Source: Pseudomonas sp. MRSN 12121
GTDB taxonomy: Bacteria; Pseudomonadota; Gammaproteobacteria; Pseudomonadales; Pseudomonadaceae
Assembly: GCF_000931465.1 (NCBI RefSeq)
Contig: NZ_CP010892.1
Coordinates: 3,185,388-3,249,387 of the forward strand
Direction of reading: 5' to 3'
Length of the DNA stretch: 64,000 nt
The number at the start of each line of letters is the position of its first letter. Within the stretch, counting starts at the first letter, position 1. Positions 53,363 through 62,395 of the stretch are shown here, in pieces. Both the position numbers and the translations under genes were made by a program. The notes under the pieces are model-generated. The model ran no database searches. It worked only from the letters and a program-made list of their open reading frames with translations, and was not told the origin of the DNA.

Positions 53363-54685
53363 TTAGTTTTGTCGATTGTCTACTACATGGCTGGCCTTGC
53401 CCTCGGAGCGCTTGAGAGAAAAGGCCGGACGTAAAACGATACGGGAGCTGATACCAATATAGGTTTTTATGTGCCTACTCAGTTCGCCGCAAATGGCGTT
53501 CTGCTGTTCGTCGCTCAGTTGCCGGTGTTCGTTCTTGAGTTCCACATGCACCTCGACGCTGTCGAGATTGCCGTTGCGGTGCAGGTGGATCTCATAGCAC
53601 TCGCCGAGTTGCCGGACCTTGAGCACCTGTTCCTCGATCTGCGTCGGGAACACGTTGACCCCGCGGATGATCAGCATGTCGTCGCTGCGTCCGGTGATCT
53701 TGTCGATGCGCCGCATGGGGCGGGCGGTACCGGGTAAAAGGCGGGTCAGGTCGCGGGTGCGATAGCGGATCATCGGCAAGGCTTCCTTGCTCAGCGATGT
53801 GAACACCAGCTCGCCCATCTGGCCGTCCGGCAGCACCTCGCCGGTCACCGGGTCGATGATCTCCGGATAGAAATGGTCTTCCCAGAGGGTCGGCCCGTCC
53901 TTGGTCTCGGCGCACTCCATGGCCACGCCTGGCCCCATGATTTCCGAGAGCCCATAGATATCCAGCGCGGTGATACCCAGTCGTTGCTCGATGGCGCTGC
54001 GCAGTTCGGCGGTCCAGGGCTCGGCGCCGAAGATGCCCAGGCGCAGCGCGAGCGTTTGCGGGTCGATGCCCTGGCGCTCGATCTCGTCGGCGATGTTGAG
54101 CATGTAGGAGGGGGTGACCATGATGATGTCCGGCTGGAAGTCCTTGATCAGTTGCACCTGCTTTTCGGTCTGGCCGCCAGACATCGGAATCACCGTGCAG
54201 CCCAGGCGCTCGGCGCCGTAGTGCGCCCCCAGGCCACCGGTGAACAGGCCATAGCCGTAGGACACATGGACCTTGTCGCCGCGCCGGCCCCCGGCGGCGC
54301 GAATCGAGCGCGCCACCACCTTGGCCCAGGTGTCGATGTCGTTCTGGGTGTAGCCGACCACCGTCGGCTTGCCGGTGGTGCCGCTGGAGGCATGCAGGCG
54401 CACCACGTCCTGCACCGGTACGGCGAACATGCCGTAGGGGTAGTTGTCGCGCAGGTCGGACTTACTGGTGAACGGGAATCTCGCCAGGTCCTCCAGGTGG
54501 CGCACGTCGTCCGGGTGAACCCCCAGGGCGTCGAAGCGCTGGCGGTACAGCGGCACATTCCGATAGGCGTGGTTCAGGCTCCAGCGCAGGCGTTCCAGCT
54601 GGTGCTGGCGCAACTGATCGACACTGGCGGTCTCCAGCGGGTCCAGCAGGGGATCAAGCACGGCTTTGGCAATTGGCATGTTCAT
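53363..54685 (-). CDS. paaK: Phenylacetate-CoA ligase PaaK
   Basis: A 440-aa adenylate-forming enzyme. The P-loop is [17 protein letters not shown]. The A-domain motifs are [37 protein letters not shown] and [13 protein letters not shown], and the C-terminal domain includes [26 protein letters not shown], typical of PaaK. It makes phenylacetyl-CoA from phenylacetate, CoA and ATP, the entry step of the pathway. The start is the ATG at 54685 (MNMPIAK). It is last in the paaFGHIJK unit. Confidence 0.95.
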   Translation of the reverse strand: MNMPIAKAVLDPLLDPLETASVDQLRQHQLERLRWSLNHAYRNVPLYRQRFDALGVHPDDVRHLEDLARFPFTSKSDLRDNYPYGMFAVPVQDVVRLHASSGTTGKPTVVGYTQNDIDTWAKVVARSIRAAGGRRGDKVHVSYGYGLFTGGLGAHYGAERLGCTVIPMSGGQTEKQVQLIKDFQPDIIMVTPSYMLNIADEIERQGIDPQTLALRLGIFGAEPWTAELRSAIEQRLGITALDIYGLSEIMGPGVAMECAETKDGPTLWEDHFYPEIIDPVTGEVLPDGQMGELVFTSLSKEALPMIRYRTRDLTRLLPGTARPMRRIDKITGRSDDMLIIRGVNVFPTQIEEQVLKVRQLGECYEIHLHRNGNLDSVEVHVELKNEHRQLSDEQQNAICGELSRHIKTYIGISSRIVLRPAFSLKRSEGKASHVVDNRQN

Positions 54686-54789
54686 GGCATCACTCGAATT
54701 ATTGTTGTGTTGCGACCCGCCGGCGGGCGGACCTTGAGTGCCTGCGCCAAGAATACCCGTCGGGGTTCCGGGCGCGGGTGTATCCGGTC

Positions 54790-55995
54790 TTAAAGTCGTT
54801 CGATGATCAGGGCGATGCCCTGGCCCACGCCGATGCACATAGTGCACAAGGCGTAGCGGCCCTGGCGCTGCTCCAGTTCGTGCAACGCGGTGGTCACCAG
54901 GCGCGCGCCGCTCATGCCCAGCGGATGGCCCAGGGCGATGGCGCCGCCGTTGGGGTTGACCCGCGCGTCGTCGTCCGCCAGGCCCAGTTCGCGCAGCACC
55001 GCCAGGCCCTGGGCGGCGAACGCCTCGTTGAGCTCGATCACGTCCATGTCCGAGAGATCCAGTCGGGCCAGTTCCAGCACCTTGCGCGTGGCCGGCACCG
55101 GGCCGATGCCCATGATCCGCGGCTCGACCCCGGCGGTGGCCATGGCCAGTACCCGGGCTCGGGCCTTGAGGCCGTAGCGTTGTGCGCTCGCGGCATCAGC
55201 CAGCAACAGGGCGCAGGCACCGTCGTTGACGCCCGAGGCATTGCCCGCGGTGACGCTGCCGCCCTGGCGGAATGGCGTGCCGAGCCTTTGCAGCTGTTCC
55301 AGGGTGGTGTCGCCCCTGGGGTGTTCGTCGTGTTCGACCAGGGTCGGCGGGCCCTTGCGCTGGGGAATGGGCACCGGGACCATTTCCCGGGCCAGGCGCC
55401 CACTGGCTTGCGCGGCGGCGGCACGCTGCTGGCTGCGCAGGGCAAAGGCGTCCTGGTCGGCGCGGGATATACCGAACTGCTCGGCGACGTTTTCCGCGGT
55501 TTCCGGCATCGAGTCGATGCCGAAACCTTGCTCCATCAGCGGATTGACGAAGCGCCAGCCAAGGGTGGTGTCGAACAGCTCGGCCTGGCGGGAGAACGCC
55601 GTCTGCGCCTTGCCCATCACCAGCGGCGCGCGGGACATCGATTCAACGCCCCCGGCCAGCACCAGCCCGGCCTCGCCACAGCGCAGGGCGCGAGCGGCGG
55701 TGCCGATGGCATCCAGGCCGGAGCCGCACAGGCGGTTGAGCGTAGTGCCGGGGACTTCCACCGGCAACCCGGCCAGCAGCGCCGACATGCGCGCCACATT
55801 GCGGTTGTCTTCGCCGGCCTGGTTGGCGCAGCCAAGGATCACCTCGTCGACGCGGTGCCAGTCGACGCCGGGGTTGCGCTGCATCAGCGCGCGCAAGGGC
55901 ACCGCGCCCAGGTCGTCGGCCCGCACGCTGCTCAAGGCACCGCCGTAGCGGCCGATCGGGGTACGGACCGCATCGATGATCAGGGCATCATTCAT
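54790..55995 (-). CDS. paaJ: 3-oxoadipyl-CoA / 3-oxo-5,6-dehydrosuberyl-CoA thiolase PaaJ
   Basis: A 401-aa thiolase of the PaaJ/PcaF class: [37 protein letters not shown], catalytic Cys in [14 protein letters not shown], His in [20 protein letters not shown] and the second Cys in [14 protein letters not shown]. It performs two thiolytic steps, releasing acetyl-CoA. A catechol-pathway PcaF function is possible in principle, but the place in the paa unit settles PaaJ. It overlaps paaI by 8 nt. Confidence 0.94.
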   Translation of the reverse strand: MNDALIIDAVRTPIGRYGGALSSVRADDLGAVPLRALMQRNPGVDWHRVDEVILGCANQAGEDNRNVARMSALLAGLPVEVPGTTLNRLCGSGLDAIGTAARALRCGEAGLVLAGGVESMSRAPLVMGKAQTAFSRQAELFDTTLGWRFVNPLMEQGFGIDSMPETAENVAEQFGISRADQDAFALRSQQRAAAAQASGRLAREMVPVPIPQRKGPPTLVEHDEHPRGDTTLEQLQRLGTPFRQGGSVTAGNASGVNDGACALLLADAASAQRYGLKARARVLAMATAGVEPRIMGIGPVPATRKVLELARLDLSDMDVIELNEAFAAQGLAVLRELGLADDDARVNPNGGAIALGHPLGMSGARLVTTALHELEQRQGRYALCTMCIGVGQGIALIIERL

Positions 55996-56437
55996 GAGGA
56001 TTCTCCGGCGCCAGCACCGGGCCGCGCACTTTGTAGGATTTGCCGTGGAACAGGGCGATCAGCACGCCTTGCTGGTTCTCGATCCGCACGTCGTAGTTGC
56101 CGGTCCGGCCGTTGCGGCTCTGCTCGACGCAGTCGGCGGTCAGGGTGTCGCCCAGACGCGCCGGCGCGATGTAGTCGATGCTGCAACCGATGGCCACCGT
56201 GGCTTCGTCGTAGGTGTTGCAGGCGAAGGCGAAAGCCGAGTCCGCGAGGGCGAACAGGAAGCCGCCGTGGCAGGTGCCGTGGCCCTGGAGCATGTCTTCG
56301 CGCACGCTCATGCCGAGGCGGGCGGCGCCCGGCGCTACCGACAACAGCCGCATGTCCAGTGCCTGGCTGGCGTTGTCGCGCTTGAACAGGCTTTGCGCGC
56401 AAGCGCTGGCAAGGCTCATGGCGGGTTGGTCAATCAT
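55988..56437 (-). CDS. paaI: Hydroxyphenylacetyl-CoA thioesterase PaaI
   Basis: A 149-aa hotdog-fold thioesterase. The catalytic Asp lies in [23 protein letters not shown], followed by [17 protein letters not shown] and the C-terminal [23 protein letters not shown]. It hydrolyses ring-hydroxylated phenylacetyl-CoA and dead-end intermediates to free CoA. The ATG at 56437 has GGGAGG upstream, overlaps paaH by 8 nt and is itself overlapped by paaJ. Confidence 0.92.
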   Translation of the reverse strand: MIDQPAMSLASACAQSLFKRDNASQALDMRLLSVAPGAARLGMSVREDMLQGHGTCHGGFLFALADSAFAFACNTYDEATVAIGCSIDYIAPARLGDTLTADCVEQSRNGRTGNYDVRIENQQGVLIALFHGKSYKVRGPVLAPENPHE

Positions 56438-57947
56438 GCAGCGTCCTCCCTTCGGCAAGCCGGCGACGCAGCAGTAGGGACGTTCGATAACGTTCCTCGC
56501 CATAGGCCGCCTGCAGGTTTTGCAGAACCTCGACTACCTTCGCCAGGCCCAGGCGGTCGGCCCAGGCCAGAGGGCCTTCGGGGTAATTGACCCCGGCGCG
56601 CATGGCCAGGTCGATGTCTGCCGCCGAGGCCACGCCGTGCAGCAGGGCGTCGGCGGCTTCGTTGGCGAGCATGGCCACGGTGCGCAGGACCAGCAGGCCC
56701 GGGCTGTCGCTGAGCTGGCTGACCTTGAGGCCGGCGCGCTGCAACAGCGCCACGGCCTGGTCGCGGGCCAGGGGGCTGGTGCTGGCGCAGCAACTGATGG
56801 CCAGGCGACCGGCGCTGGCATAGTCATGCGCCAGGTCCAGCAGGATCAGGTTGCTCAGGCCCTGGTCGCGGGCGCGCTGGCAGGCCAGGCGTCCATCGCT
56901 GACCGCCAGCACCGCGTCGCCAACCCGCAACAGGCCGGGGCCGTCGCGTTCGACCAGGCGCACGCCGGCTTCGCGCAACCGATGCAGCAGGCCGTGGGCG
57001 ACTCCCAGGTCGCCCTCGACCACGCACTGCTCGACGCGCAGGGCGCTGTGCAGCTCGGCAGGCGCCTGGCGCTCGGCGCCTTCGGCGTAGGCATGGAAAC
57101 CCTGGCCGCTCTTGCGCCCCAGATGCCCGGCATCCACCAGCTCCTGCTGGATCAGCGACGGCTGAAAGCGCCTGTCGCCGTAATAGGCGTCGAATACCGA
57201 GCGGGTCACGGCGTAGTTGACGTCATGCCCGATCAGGTCGGTCAGTTCGAAGGCGCCCATGGCAAATCCCCCGGCTTCGCGCAGCAGGGCGTCGAGGGTC
57301 GCGCAATCGCCGGCGCCTTCCTGCAGCAGGCGCAGGCTCTCGGCGTAGAACGGCCGGGCCACGCGATTGACGATAAAGCCCGGCGTGGAGCGGGTATGCA
57401 CCGGTTGCTTGCCCCAGCTCAGCGCGGTGTCGTACAGGCACTGCGCCAGTTGCCGGTCGCTGGCCAGCCCCGAGACGACCTCGACCAGCGGCATGACTGC
57501 CGCCGGGTTGAAAAAGTGCAGGCCCAGCAGGCGTTCGGGGTGTTGCAGGCCGGCCGCGATGCGGGTGATGGACAACGAAGAGGTGTTGCTGGCGAGGATG
57601 CAGCGCTCGCTGCACACGCCTTCCAGCAGGCGAAACAGCTCGCGCTTGGCCTCCAGGTTCTCGGCAATGGCTTCGATGATCAGTTGGCTGTCGGCGAGTT
57701 GGGCAAGGGATTCGGCCGCCTGGAGGCGGGCCATGGTCGTTAGGTGCGCCTGGGGATCGAGCTTGCCGCTGCTCACGCGCCGGGCGAGTTGCCGGTCGAT
57801 GCCGGCGATGGCTTGCGCCGCGGCCTCCGGGCGGCTGTCCAGCAGCCAGACCCGGTGGCCGGCCTGGGCGGCGACCTGGGCGATGCCGGCGCCCATCGCG
57901 CCGGCGCCGATCACCGCGATCCGGGCCTGGGGAGTCAGTGCACTCAT
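56430..57947 (-). CDS. paaH: 3-hydroxyadipyl-CoA dehydrogenase PaaH
   Basis: A 505-aa NAD-dependent 3-hydroxyacyl-CoA dehydrogenase, with two tandem C-terminal domains that explain the length. The NAD motif is IAVIGAGAMGAGIAQVAAQAGHRVWLLD. Conserved residues include SSLSITRIAAGLQHPERLLGLHFFNPAAVMPLVEVV, TRSTPGFIVNRVARPFYAES and LIGHDVNYAVTRSVFDAY. It oxidises 3-hydroxyadipyl-CoA. The ATG at 57947 is 2 nt after the paaG stop. A TTG two codons upstream is less likely. Confidence 0.94.
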   Translation of the reverse strand: MSALTPQARIAVIGAGAMGAGIAQVAAQAGHRVWLLDSRPEAAAQAIAGIDRQLARRVSSGKLDPQAHLTTMARLQAAESLAQLADSQLIIEAIAENLEAKRELFRLLEGVCSERCILASNTSSLSITRIAAGLQHPERLLGLHFFNPAAVMPLVEVVSGLASDRQLAQCLYDTALSWGKQPVHTRSTPGFIVNRVARPFYAESLRLLQEGAGDCATLDALLREAGGFAMGAFELTDLIGHDVNYAVTRSVFDAYYGDRRFQPSLIQQELVDAGHLGRKSGQGFHAYAEGAERQAPAELHSALRVEQCVVEGDLGVAHGLLHRLREAGVRLVERDGPGLLRVGDAVLAVSDGRLACQRARDQGLSNLILLDLAHDYASAGRLAISCCASTSPLARDQAVALLQRAGLKVSQLSDSPGLLVLRTVAMLANEAADALLHGVASAADIDLAMRAGVNYPEGPLAWADRLGLAKVVEVLQNLQAAYGEERYRTSLLLRRRLAEGRTLHD

Positions 57948-57949
57948 GT

Positions 57950-58741
57950 TCAACGCCCCTTGAAGACCGGTGTGCGCTTGTCCATGAAGGCGCTGACGCC
58001 TTCGCGGTAATCCTCGCTGCGCCCGGCCAGGCGTTGCAGGTCTTTTTCCAGTTCCAATTGTTCGTCGAAGCTGTTGTTCAGGCTGGCGTTGAGGCTGCGC
58101 TTGATCAGCGCAAGGCCATAGGTTGGCTGGGTGGCGAGGTGGCGCGCGAGCGTGAGGGCCTCGTCGCGCAATTCGGCGTCTTCGACGCAGCGATAGATCA
58201 GCCCCCAGTGTTCGGCCTGTTCGGCCGGCAGGCGGTTGCCAAGCAGCGCCAGGGCCTTGGCCCGTGCCATGCCGACCAGGCGCGGCAACGCCCAGGTGCC
58301 GCCGGAATCGGGGATCAGGCCGATCTTGCAGAATGCCTGGATAAAACTTGCCGAGCGGGCGGCCAGCACCAGGTCGCAGGCCAGGGGAATGTTGGCGCCG
58401 GCCCCGGCGGCCACACCGTTCACCGCGCAGATCACCGGCAGTGGCAGGTCGCGCAACTGGCGGATCAGCGGGTTGTAGAAGCGTTCGATCGATTCGCCCA
58501 GGTCCGGCACCTGCGCGCCAGGGGCCACGTTGCGGTCGCTCAAGTCCTGGCCGGCGCAGAAGCCACGGCCTTCGCCGGTCAACAGCAGTACCCGGGCCCC
58601 GGGATTGGCGCGTACGTGCTTGAGGGCCTCGCGTACCTCGTCGTGCATCCGCGCATTGAAGCTGTTGAGTTGCTCGGGGCGGTTCAGGCTGAGGAGGGCG
58701 ACGCCCGCCTCGACGGAAAACAGGATGTGTTCGAAGTTCAT
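57950..58741 (-). CDS. paaG: 1,2-epoxyphenylacetyl-CoA isomerase PaaG
   Basis: A 263-aa crotonase-family enzyme: LLSLNRPEQLNSFNARMHDEVREALK, VLLLTGEGRGFCAGQDLSDR (oxyanion loop) and VNGVAAGAGANIPLACDLVLAARSASFIQAFCKIGLIPDSGGTWALPRLVG. It isomerises the epoxide to oxepin-CoA and shifts a double bond later in the pathway. It lies between paaF and paaH. The ATG is at 58741. Confidence 0.94.
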   Translation of the reverse strand: MNFEHILFSVEAGVALLSLNRPEQLNSFNARMHDEVREALKHVRANPGARVLLLTGEGRGFCAGQDLSDRNVAPGAQVPDLGESIERFYNPLIRQLRDLPLPVICAVNGVAAGAGANIPLACDLVLAARSASFIQAFCKIGLIPDSGGTWALPRLVGMARAKALALLGNRLPAEQAEHWGLIYRCVEDAELRDEALTLARHLATQPTYGLALIKRSLNASLNNSFDEQLELEKDLQRLAGRSEDYREGVSAFMDKRTPVFKGR

Positions 58742-58786
58742 GGTCTTGGCGTTCTCTGGCGGTCGTATGGGGCGGTAGCCGGCGGC

Positions 58787-59560
58787 CTACTGGCCGGTGA
58801 AACTCGGCCGGCGTTTTTCCTGGAAGGCGCGGATGCCTTCTTCGCGGTCGCGGGTGCCGGCCAATACCGTGAAGGCATGGCGCTCGAAGCGCAGGCCGCT
58901 GGCGAGGTCGGTGTCGAGCGCCCTGAGCAGCGCCTCCTTGGCCAGGCGCAAGGCCAGCGGGGCCTTGCCGGCGATCAGTCGCGCCAGTTGCAAGGCCCGC
59001 TCGACCGTAAGTTCCGGCTGGGTGACTTCGCTGACCAAGCCGGCGCGCAAGGCATGCCGGGCATCGATCGGCTCGCCGCCAAGGACCATCTGCATGGCCA
59101 GGGATTTGCCGACGGCCCGCAGCAGGCGCTGGGTGCCGCCGGCGCCGGGCATGATTCCGAGGTTGATTTCCGGCTGGCCGAAGCGTGCGTCCTCGCCGGC
59201 GATCAGGATGTCGGCGTGCATGGCCAGCTCGCAGCCACCGCCGAGGGCGAAGCCGTTGACCGCGGCGATCAGTGGCTTGCTGAAGCGGGTGATCTGCTGC
59301 CAGGAAGCCTGGCGCGGATCGTTGAGCATGCCGGTCAGATCGCGCTCGGCCATCTCATGGATGTCGGCACCCGCGGCGAACGCCTTGCGGCTGCCGGTCA
59401 GCACCACTACCTGGATGGCACTGTCGGCCTCGGCGGCATCCAGCGCCGCGGCCAGTTCGGCGAGCAGCTCGGTGTTCAGGGCATTCAGCGCGGCGGGGCG
59501 TTGCAGGGTAATCAGTCGAACGCCGCCATCGAGGCTTTCGATGGCAAGGGTCTGAGGCAT
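58787..59560 (-). CDS. paaF: 2,3-dehydroadipyl-CoA hydratase PaaF
   Basis: A 257-aa crotonase-family hydratase: LITLQRPAALNALNTELLAELAAALDAAEAD, VVLTGSRKAFAAGADIHEMAERDLTGM, VNGFALGGGCELAMHADILIAGEDARFGQPEINLGIMPGAGGTQRLLRAVG with both catalytic Glu, ending FQEKRRPSFTG. It hydrates 2,3-dehydroadipyl-CoA. The start is the ATG at 59560 after GAGGATATCCGCC. It is first in the leftward paaFGHIJK unit, whose promoter lies in the gap toward paaY. Confidence 0.93.
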   Translation of the reverse strand: MPQTLAIESLDGGVRLITLQRPAALNALNTELLAELAAALDAAEADSAIQVVVLTGSRKAFAAGADIHEMAERDLTGMLNDPRQASWQQITRFSKPLIAAVNGFALGGGCELAMHADILIAGEDARFGQPEINLGIMPGAGGTQRLLRAVGKSLAMQMVLGGEPIDARHALRAGLVSEVTQPELTVERALQLARLIAGKAPLALRLAKEALLRALDTDLASGLRFERHAFTVLAGTRDREEGIRAFQEKRRPSFTGQ

Positions 59561-59649
59561 GGCGGATATCCTCGTGGTGCACGCCCGGCACGGGGCTGGG
59601 CCATTGTTGGAGCGGCGGGGGAGCCGGTTTTCGCCGAGTATATCGCCAA

Positions 59650-59664
59650 TGCGATACATAAAAT
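59650..59664 (+). promoter_or_regulatory. Candidate PaaX half-site (paaF side)
   Basis: TGCGATACATAAAAT matches the TGYGATACNWAA element seen in four other places. It lies about 90 nt upstream of the paaF ATG, where a repressor could cover the promoter. Confidence 0.5.
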
Positions 59665-59841
59665 CAACGTAAAAATATAATTAGTGTGTCTTTATGTTGG
59701 GGCTTGAATCCTTTCGATTAATGGGGAAGGGAGGCTGTAAGGCAGAGGTTTCGCTGATTTTATTGGGATTTTCCATAATAAATGCGGGGTATCTATACGT
59801 CGGGCGTGATACTGCATTTATGCTTTTTTGCTCGAGATTGA

Positions 59842-59874
59842 TGTGATACAAAATAAATGTAATTTGGTATCGCA
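59842..59874. promoter_or_regulatory. Candidate PaaX operator pair (paaY side)
   Basis: TGTGATACAAAATAAA at 59842-59857 faces TGCGATACCAAATT read on the minus strand (59861-59874). The pair is tightly spaced and lies 45-77 nt upstream of the paaY ATG. The left half-site is nearly the same as TGTGATACAAAAATAA in front of paaA. Confidence 0.6.
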
Positions 59875-59918
59875 TTGTGCGTAATGCCGTCAAGCCGCCT
59901 TGACCAAGGAGTAGCCCC

Positions 59919-60515
59919 ATGACCTGTTACAGCCTCGACGGCCTGATCCCAGTGGTCCATCCCAGTGCCTATGTGCATCCGTCCGCCGTGTTGATCGGCG
60001 ATGTGATCATCGGCGCCCATTGCTATGTCGGCCCGCTGGCCAGCCTGCGTGGCGATTTCGGGCGGATCGTGCTGGAGGAGGGGGCCAACCTGCAGGACAC
60101 CTGCGTGATGCATGGTTTTCCCGATAGCGACACGGTGGTCGAGCGCAACGGCCATATCGGCCACGGCGCGGTGTTGCACGGTTGCCGGATCGGCGCCGAC
60201 GCGCTGGTGGGCATGAATGCGGTGGTGATGGACAACGCCCATATCGCAGCGCGTTCCTTCGTGTCCGCGGCGGCGTTCGTCAAGGCGGGTTTCCAGTGCG
60301 CGGAGCAGTCGCTGGTCATGGGAGCCCCCGCCAGGGTCAAGCGCCGCCTCAGCGACGAAGAGTTGCACTGGAAACAGGCCGGTACCCGTGAATACCAGCA
60401 GTTGGCCAGGCGCTGCCTGGAGCGGATGCAGGCCTGCACGCCGCTCGCGGAGCCCGAAGCCCATCGCCCGCGGATCAGCGACAGCGGCCTGCGCCCGAAA
60501 AACAGCCCTCGTTGA
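59919..60515 (+). CDS. paaY: PaaY thioesterase (gamma-carbonic-anhydrase fold)
   Basis: A 198-aa left-handed beta-helix protein with hexapeptide repeats: [74 protein letters not shown]. The metal-binding His residues of the gamma-CA family are present ([16 protein letters not shown]). PaaY hydrolyses dead-end CoA thioesters of the pathway. AAGGAG precedes the ATG at 59919. It is followed after 82 nt by paaX in the same direction. Confidence 0.92.
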   Translation: MTCYSLDGLIPVVHPSAYVHPSAVLIGDVIIGAHCYVGPLASLRGDFGRIVLEEGANLQDTCVMHGFPDSDTVVERNGHIGHGAVLHGCRIGADALVGMNAVVMDNAHIAARSFVSAAAFVKAGFQCAEQSLVMGAPARVKRRLSDEELHWKQAGTREYQQLARRCLERMQACTPLAEPEAHRPRISDSGLRPKNSPR

Positions 60516-60597
60516 GCGCCCGCGTCATCCTGGAGAGAGCGGTCCCCTCCAAGTCGATGAAACCCGGTATATTTCTTCCTTTTTGTCCGGTACGCCC

Positions 60598-61521
60598 ATG
60601 TCGTCCCTAGCCCCTTTGAATCACCTCGTGACCCGTTTCCAGGAGCAGACGCCGATTCGCGCCAGTTCCCTGATCATTACGCTCTATGGCGATGCCATCG
60701 AACCCCATGGGGGCACGGTATGGCTGGGCAGCCTGATCCAGTTGCTCGAGCCCATCGGCATCAACGAGCGGCTGATCCGCACGTCGATCTTTCGCCTGAC
60801 CAAGGAAGGCTGGTTGAGCGCCGAGAAAGTCGGGCGCCGCAGCTACTACAGCCTGACCGGCAGCGGTCGGCGGCGCTTCGACAAGGCTTTCAAGCGGGTC
60901 TATAACGCCAGCGTGCCGGCCTGGGACGGTTCCTGGTGCCTGGTCATGCTGTCGCAGCTTGCCCAGGACAAGCGCAAGCAGGTTCGCGAAGAGCTGGAAT
61001 GGCAAGGTTTCGGGGCGATTTCGCCGGTGCTGCTGGCGTGTCCGCGCAGCGACCGGGCGGATGTCAACGCCACCCTGGTGGACCTCGGCGCCCAGGAAGA
61101 CACCATCCTGTTCGAGACCACCGCCCAGGATGTGCTGGCTTCCAAGGCGCTGCGCCTGCAGGTGCGGGAAAGCTGGAACATCGACGAATTGGCCGCTCAC
61201 TACAGCGAGTTCATCCAGCTGTTCCGGCCGCTCTGGCAAGCACTGCGCGAGCAGGAGCAATTGCAGCCGGCCGATTGCTTCCTGGCGCGCCTGCTGCTGA
61301 TTCACGAATACCGCAAGCTGCTGCTGCGCGACCCGCAATTGCCGGATGAGCTGCTTCCCGGCGATTGGGAAGGCCGGGCGGCGCGCCAGCTGTGTCGCAA
61401 TATCTATCGGCTGATTTACGCCAAGGCCGAGGAGTGGCTCAACGCTGTGCTGGAAAACGCCGACGGTCCGCTGCCCGATGTGGGCGAGAGTTTCTACCGG
61501 CGTTTCGGTGGCTTGAAGTAA
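60598..61521 (+). CDS. paaX: Phenylacetate pathway repressor PaaX
   Basis: A 307-aa regulator of the PaaX family. The N-terminal winged HTH is TPIRASSLIITLYGDAIEPHGGTVWLGSLIQLLEPIGINERLIRTSIFRLTKEGWLSAEKVGRRSYYSLT. A PaaX central domain and C-terminal region follow, with LPDELLPGDWEGRAARQLCRNIYRLI. PaaX represses the paa promoters, and phenylacetyl-CoA lifts the repression. It starts at the ATG at 60598. Its location after paaY places it under the same rightward promoter. Confidence 0.93.
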   Translation: MSSLAPLNHLVTRFQEQTPIRASSLIITLYGDAIEPHGGTVWLGSLIQLLEPIGINERLIRTSIFRLTKEGWLSAEKVGRRSYYSLTGSGRRRFDKAFKRVYNASVPAWDGSWCLVMLSQLAQDKRKQVREELEWQGFGAISPVLLACPRSDRADVNATLVDLGAQEDTILFETTAQDVLASKALRLQVRESWNIDELAAHYSEFIQLFRPLWQALREQEQLQPADCFLARLLLIHEYRKLLLRDPQLPDELLPGDWEGRAARQLCRNIYRLIYAKAEEWLNAVLENADGPLPDVGESFYRRFGGLK

Positions 61522-61533
61522 GCGTCTAGTCGC

Positions 61534-61559
61534 AGGCCCTTGGCGGGATCGAAGGGCCT
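61534..61559 (+). terminator. Probable terminator of paaYX
   Basis: AGGCCCTT (61534-61541) pairs with AAGGGCCT (61552-61559), followed by TT and TCGGG. The T-run is short, so it is a weaker candidate than the others. Confidence 0.6.
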
Positions 61560-61740
61560 TTCGGGAAATACCGCGCGCACTAAGGCGCACCGCCAAGCGT
61601 GGACTAAGGCAGCAATAAAAAGGCTCTAGGAAGTATTCGAGGAATCGCCTTCAACAGTCGGCGAGAAGAACGTCAGCGCCGCGAAAGTTTAACTTTCCGT
61701 CAGCGGGACGAAGTGCGGATATAACCACTGCGACAAAATA

Positions 61741-61768
61741 ACGCAGATCACCCGAAGGTGATCTGCGT
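61741..61768 (-). terminator. Strong terminator of the small gene at 61777
   Basis: A perfect 12-bp stem, ACGCAGATCACC / GGTGATCTGCGT, with a CGAA loop. On the minus strand it is followed by TATTTTGTCG. It lies 9 nt after the small gene's stop. Confidence 0.88.
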
Positions 61769-61776
61769 CGGCATGT

Positions 61777-62043
61777 TTATTCCGGCATGGCCCAGGACTG
61801 AAGTTTGTAACCTTCTTCGCTGAGTTCGGCGCGGGCCTGTTTCAGCAGGTCTTCCAGCTGGGCCGGGTCGGAGTAGGCGCTGCTTGGAATCTGCTTGCGG
61901 CCAATGCGGGTATTGGTGCGGTCGATGACGGTCAGGCTCAGTTCGCCGTTACCGTCTTGTGGGGCCCAGGCGACGCATTGGAACGGCTGGAATGCGCGGT
62001 CGGCGATCAAAAGTGCTTCGTTGATACGGAGCGGGGCGTTCAT
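61777..62043 (-). CDS. Conserved hypothetical protein (88 aa)
   Basis: A small soluble protein beginning MNAPLRINEALLIADRAFQPFQCVAWAPQDGNGELSLTVIDRTNTRIGRKQI and ending in a helical segment, DPAQLEDLLKQARAELSEEGYKLQSWAMPE. The pattern, a short beta-sheet then a long helix, is that of a compact alpha/beta fold. I do not recognise a named function. It has its own ribosome site (AGAGAGAAGACCCC) and a strong terminator, so it is a real single gene. Confidence 0.75.
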   Translation of the reverse strand: MNAPLRINEALLIADRAFQPFQCVAWAPQDGNGELSLTVIDRTNTRIGRKQIPSSAYSDPAQLEDLLKQARAELSEEGYKLQSWAMPE

Positions 62044-62395
62044 GGGGTCTTCTCTCTATGTGCCCAATCAAATGATGTGCCGTCGGTTGGGCGTACCGTT
62101 CGGCTGGTTATTTGTACTGATGTCTCGAACCGGGTATCAGGTCACATAGAAAGACCAGAATTTACAACTTTTGTTCAGAACCACACTTCATCTTCCTGTA
62201 ATGAAAGCTGAATGAAAGATTCGCGGGGAAGCAAGTAACGCGGGTTTGGCAGCCTGCTCACAGTTAGTCCAATTGGCGATGGACGCTATAAGCAATCGAT
62301 ACAAGCGACCGTCAAGTTCTTGCTAGTGTTACTGCCAGGTTTGCCAAACTACTGTTTCTACTACCTTTTCTTATTTTTGGCGCCAAGGAACAGTC
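62044..62395. other. 352-nt intergenic region
   Basis: This divergent gap lies between the 88-aa gene and the sigma-54 activator. It is AT-richer than its flanks. GTTTGGCA (62244-62251) and its inverted copy TGCCAAAC (62342-62349) are 90 nt apart, a possible pair of operator arms. No -24/-12 promoter of the GGCAC-N5-TTGC kind is visible, and no gene. Confidence 0.5.

Larger units (their letters stand above)
59561..59918. other. 358-nt divergent control region between paaF and paaY
   Basis: The middle (59640-59880) is markedly AT-rich for this genome. It holds three candidate PaaX half-sites (59650-59664, 59842-59857 and the minus strand of 59861-59874). It must contain the promoters for the leftward paaF unit and the rightward paaY-paaX unit. 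No further gene is seen. Confidence 0.65.

Noticed and set aside
61560..61740. A possible small RNA between paaX and the 88-aa gene
   Set aside because: The one strong terminator (61741-61768) is directly behind the 88-aa gene and explained by it. No separate promoter or conserved sRNA pattern was seen.
62044..62395. A sigma-54 promoter in front of the activator gene
   Set aside because: No GG-N10-GC with flanking TGGCAC/TTGC was found. TTGGCAGCCTGCTCAC fails at the -12 element.
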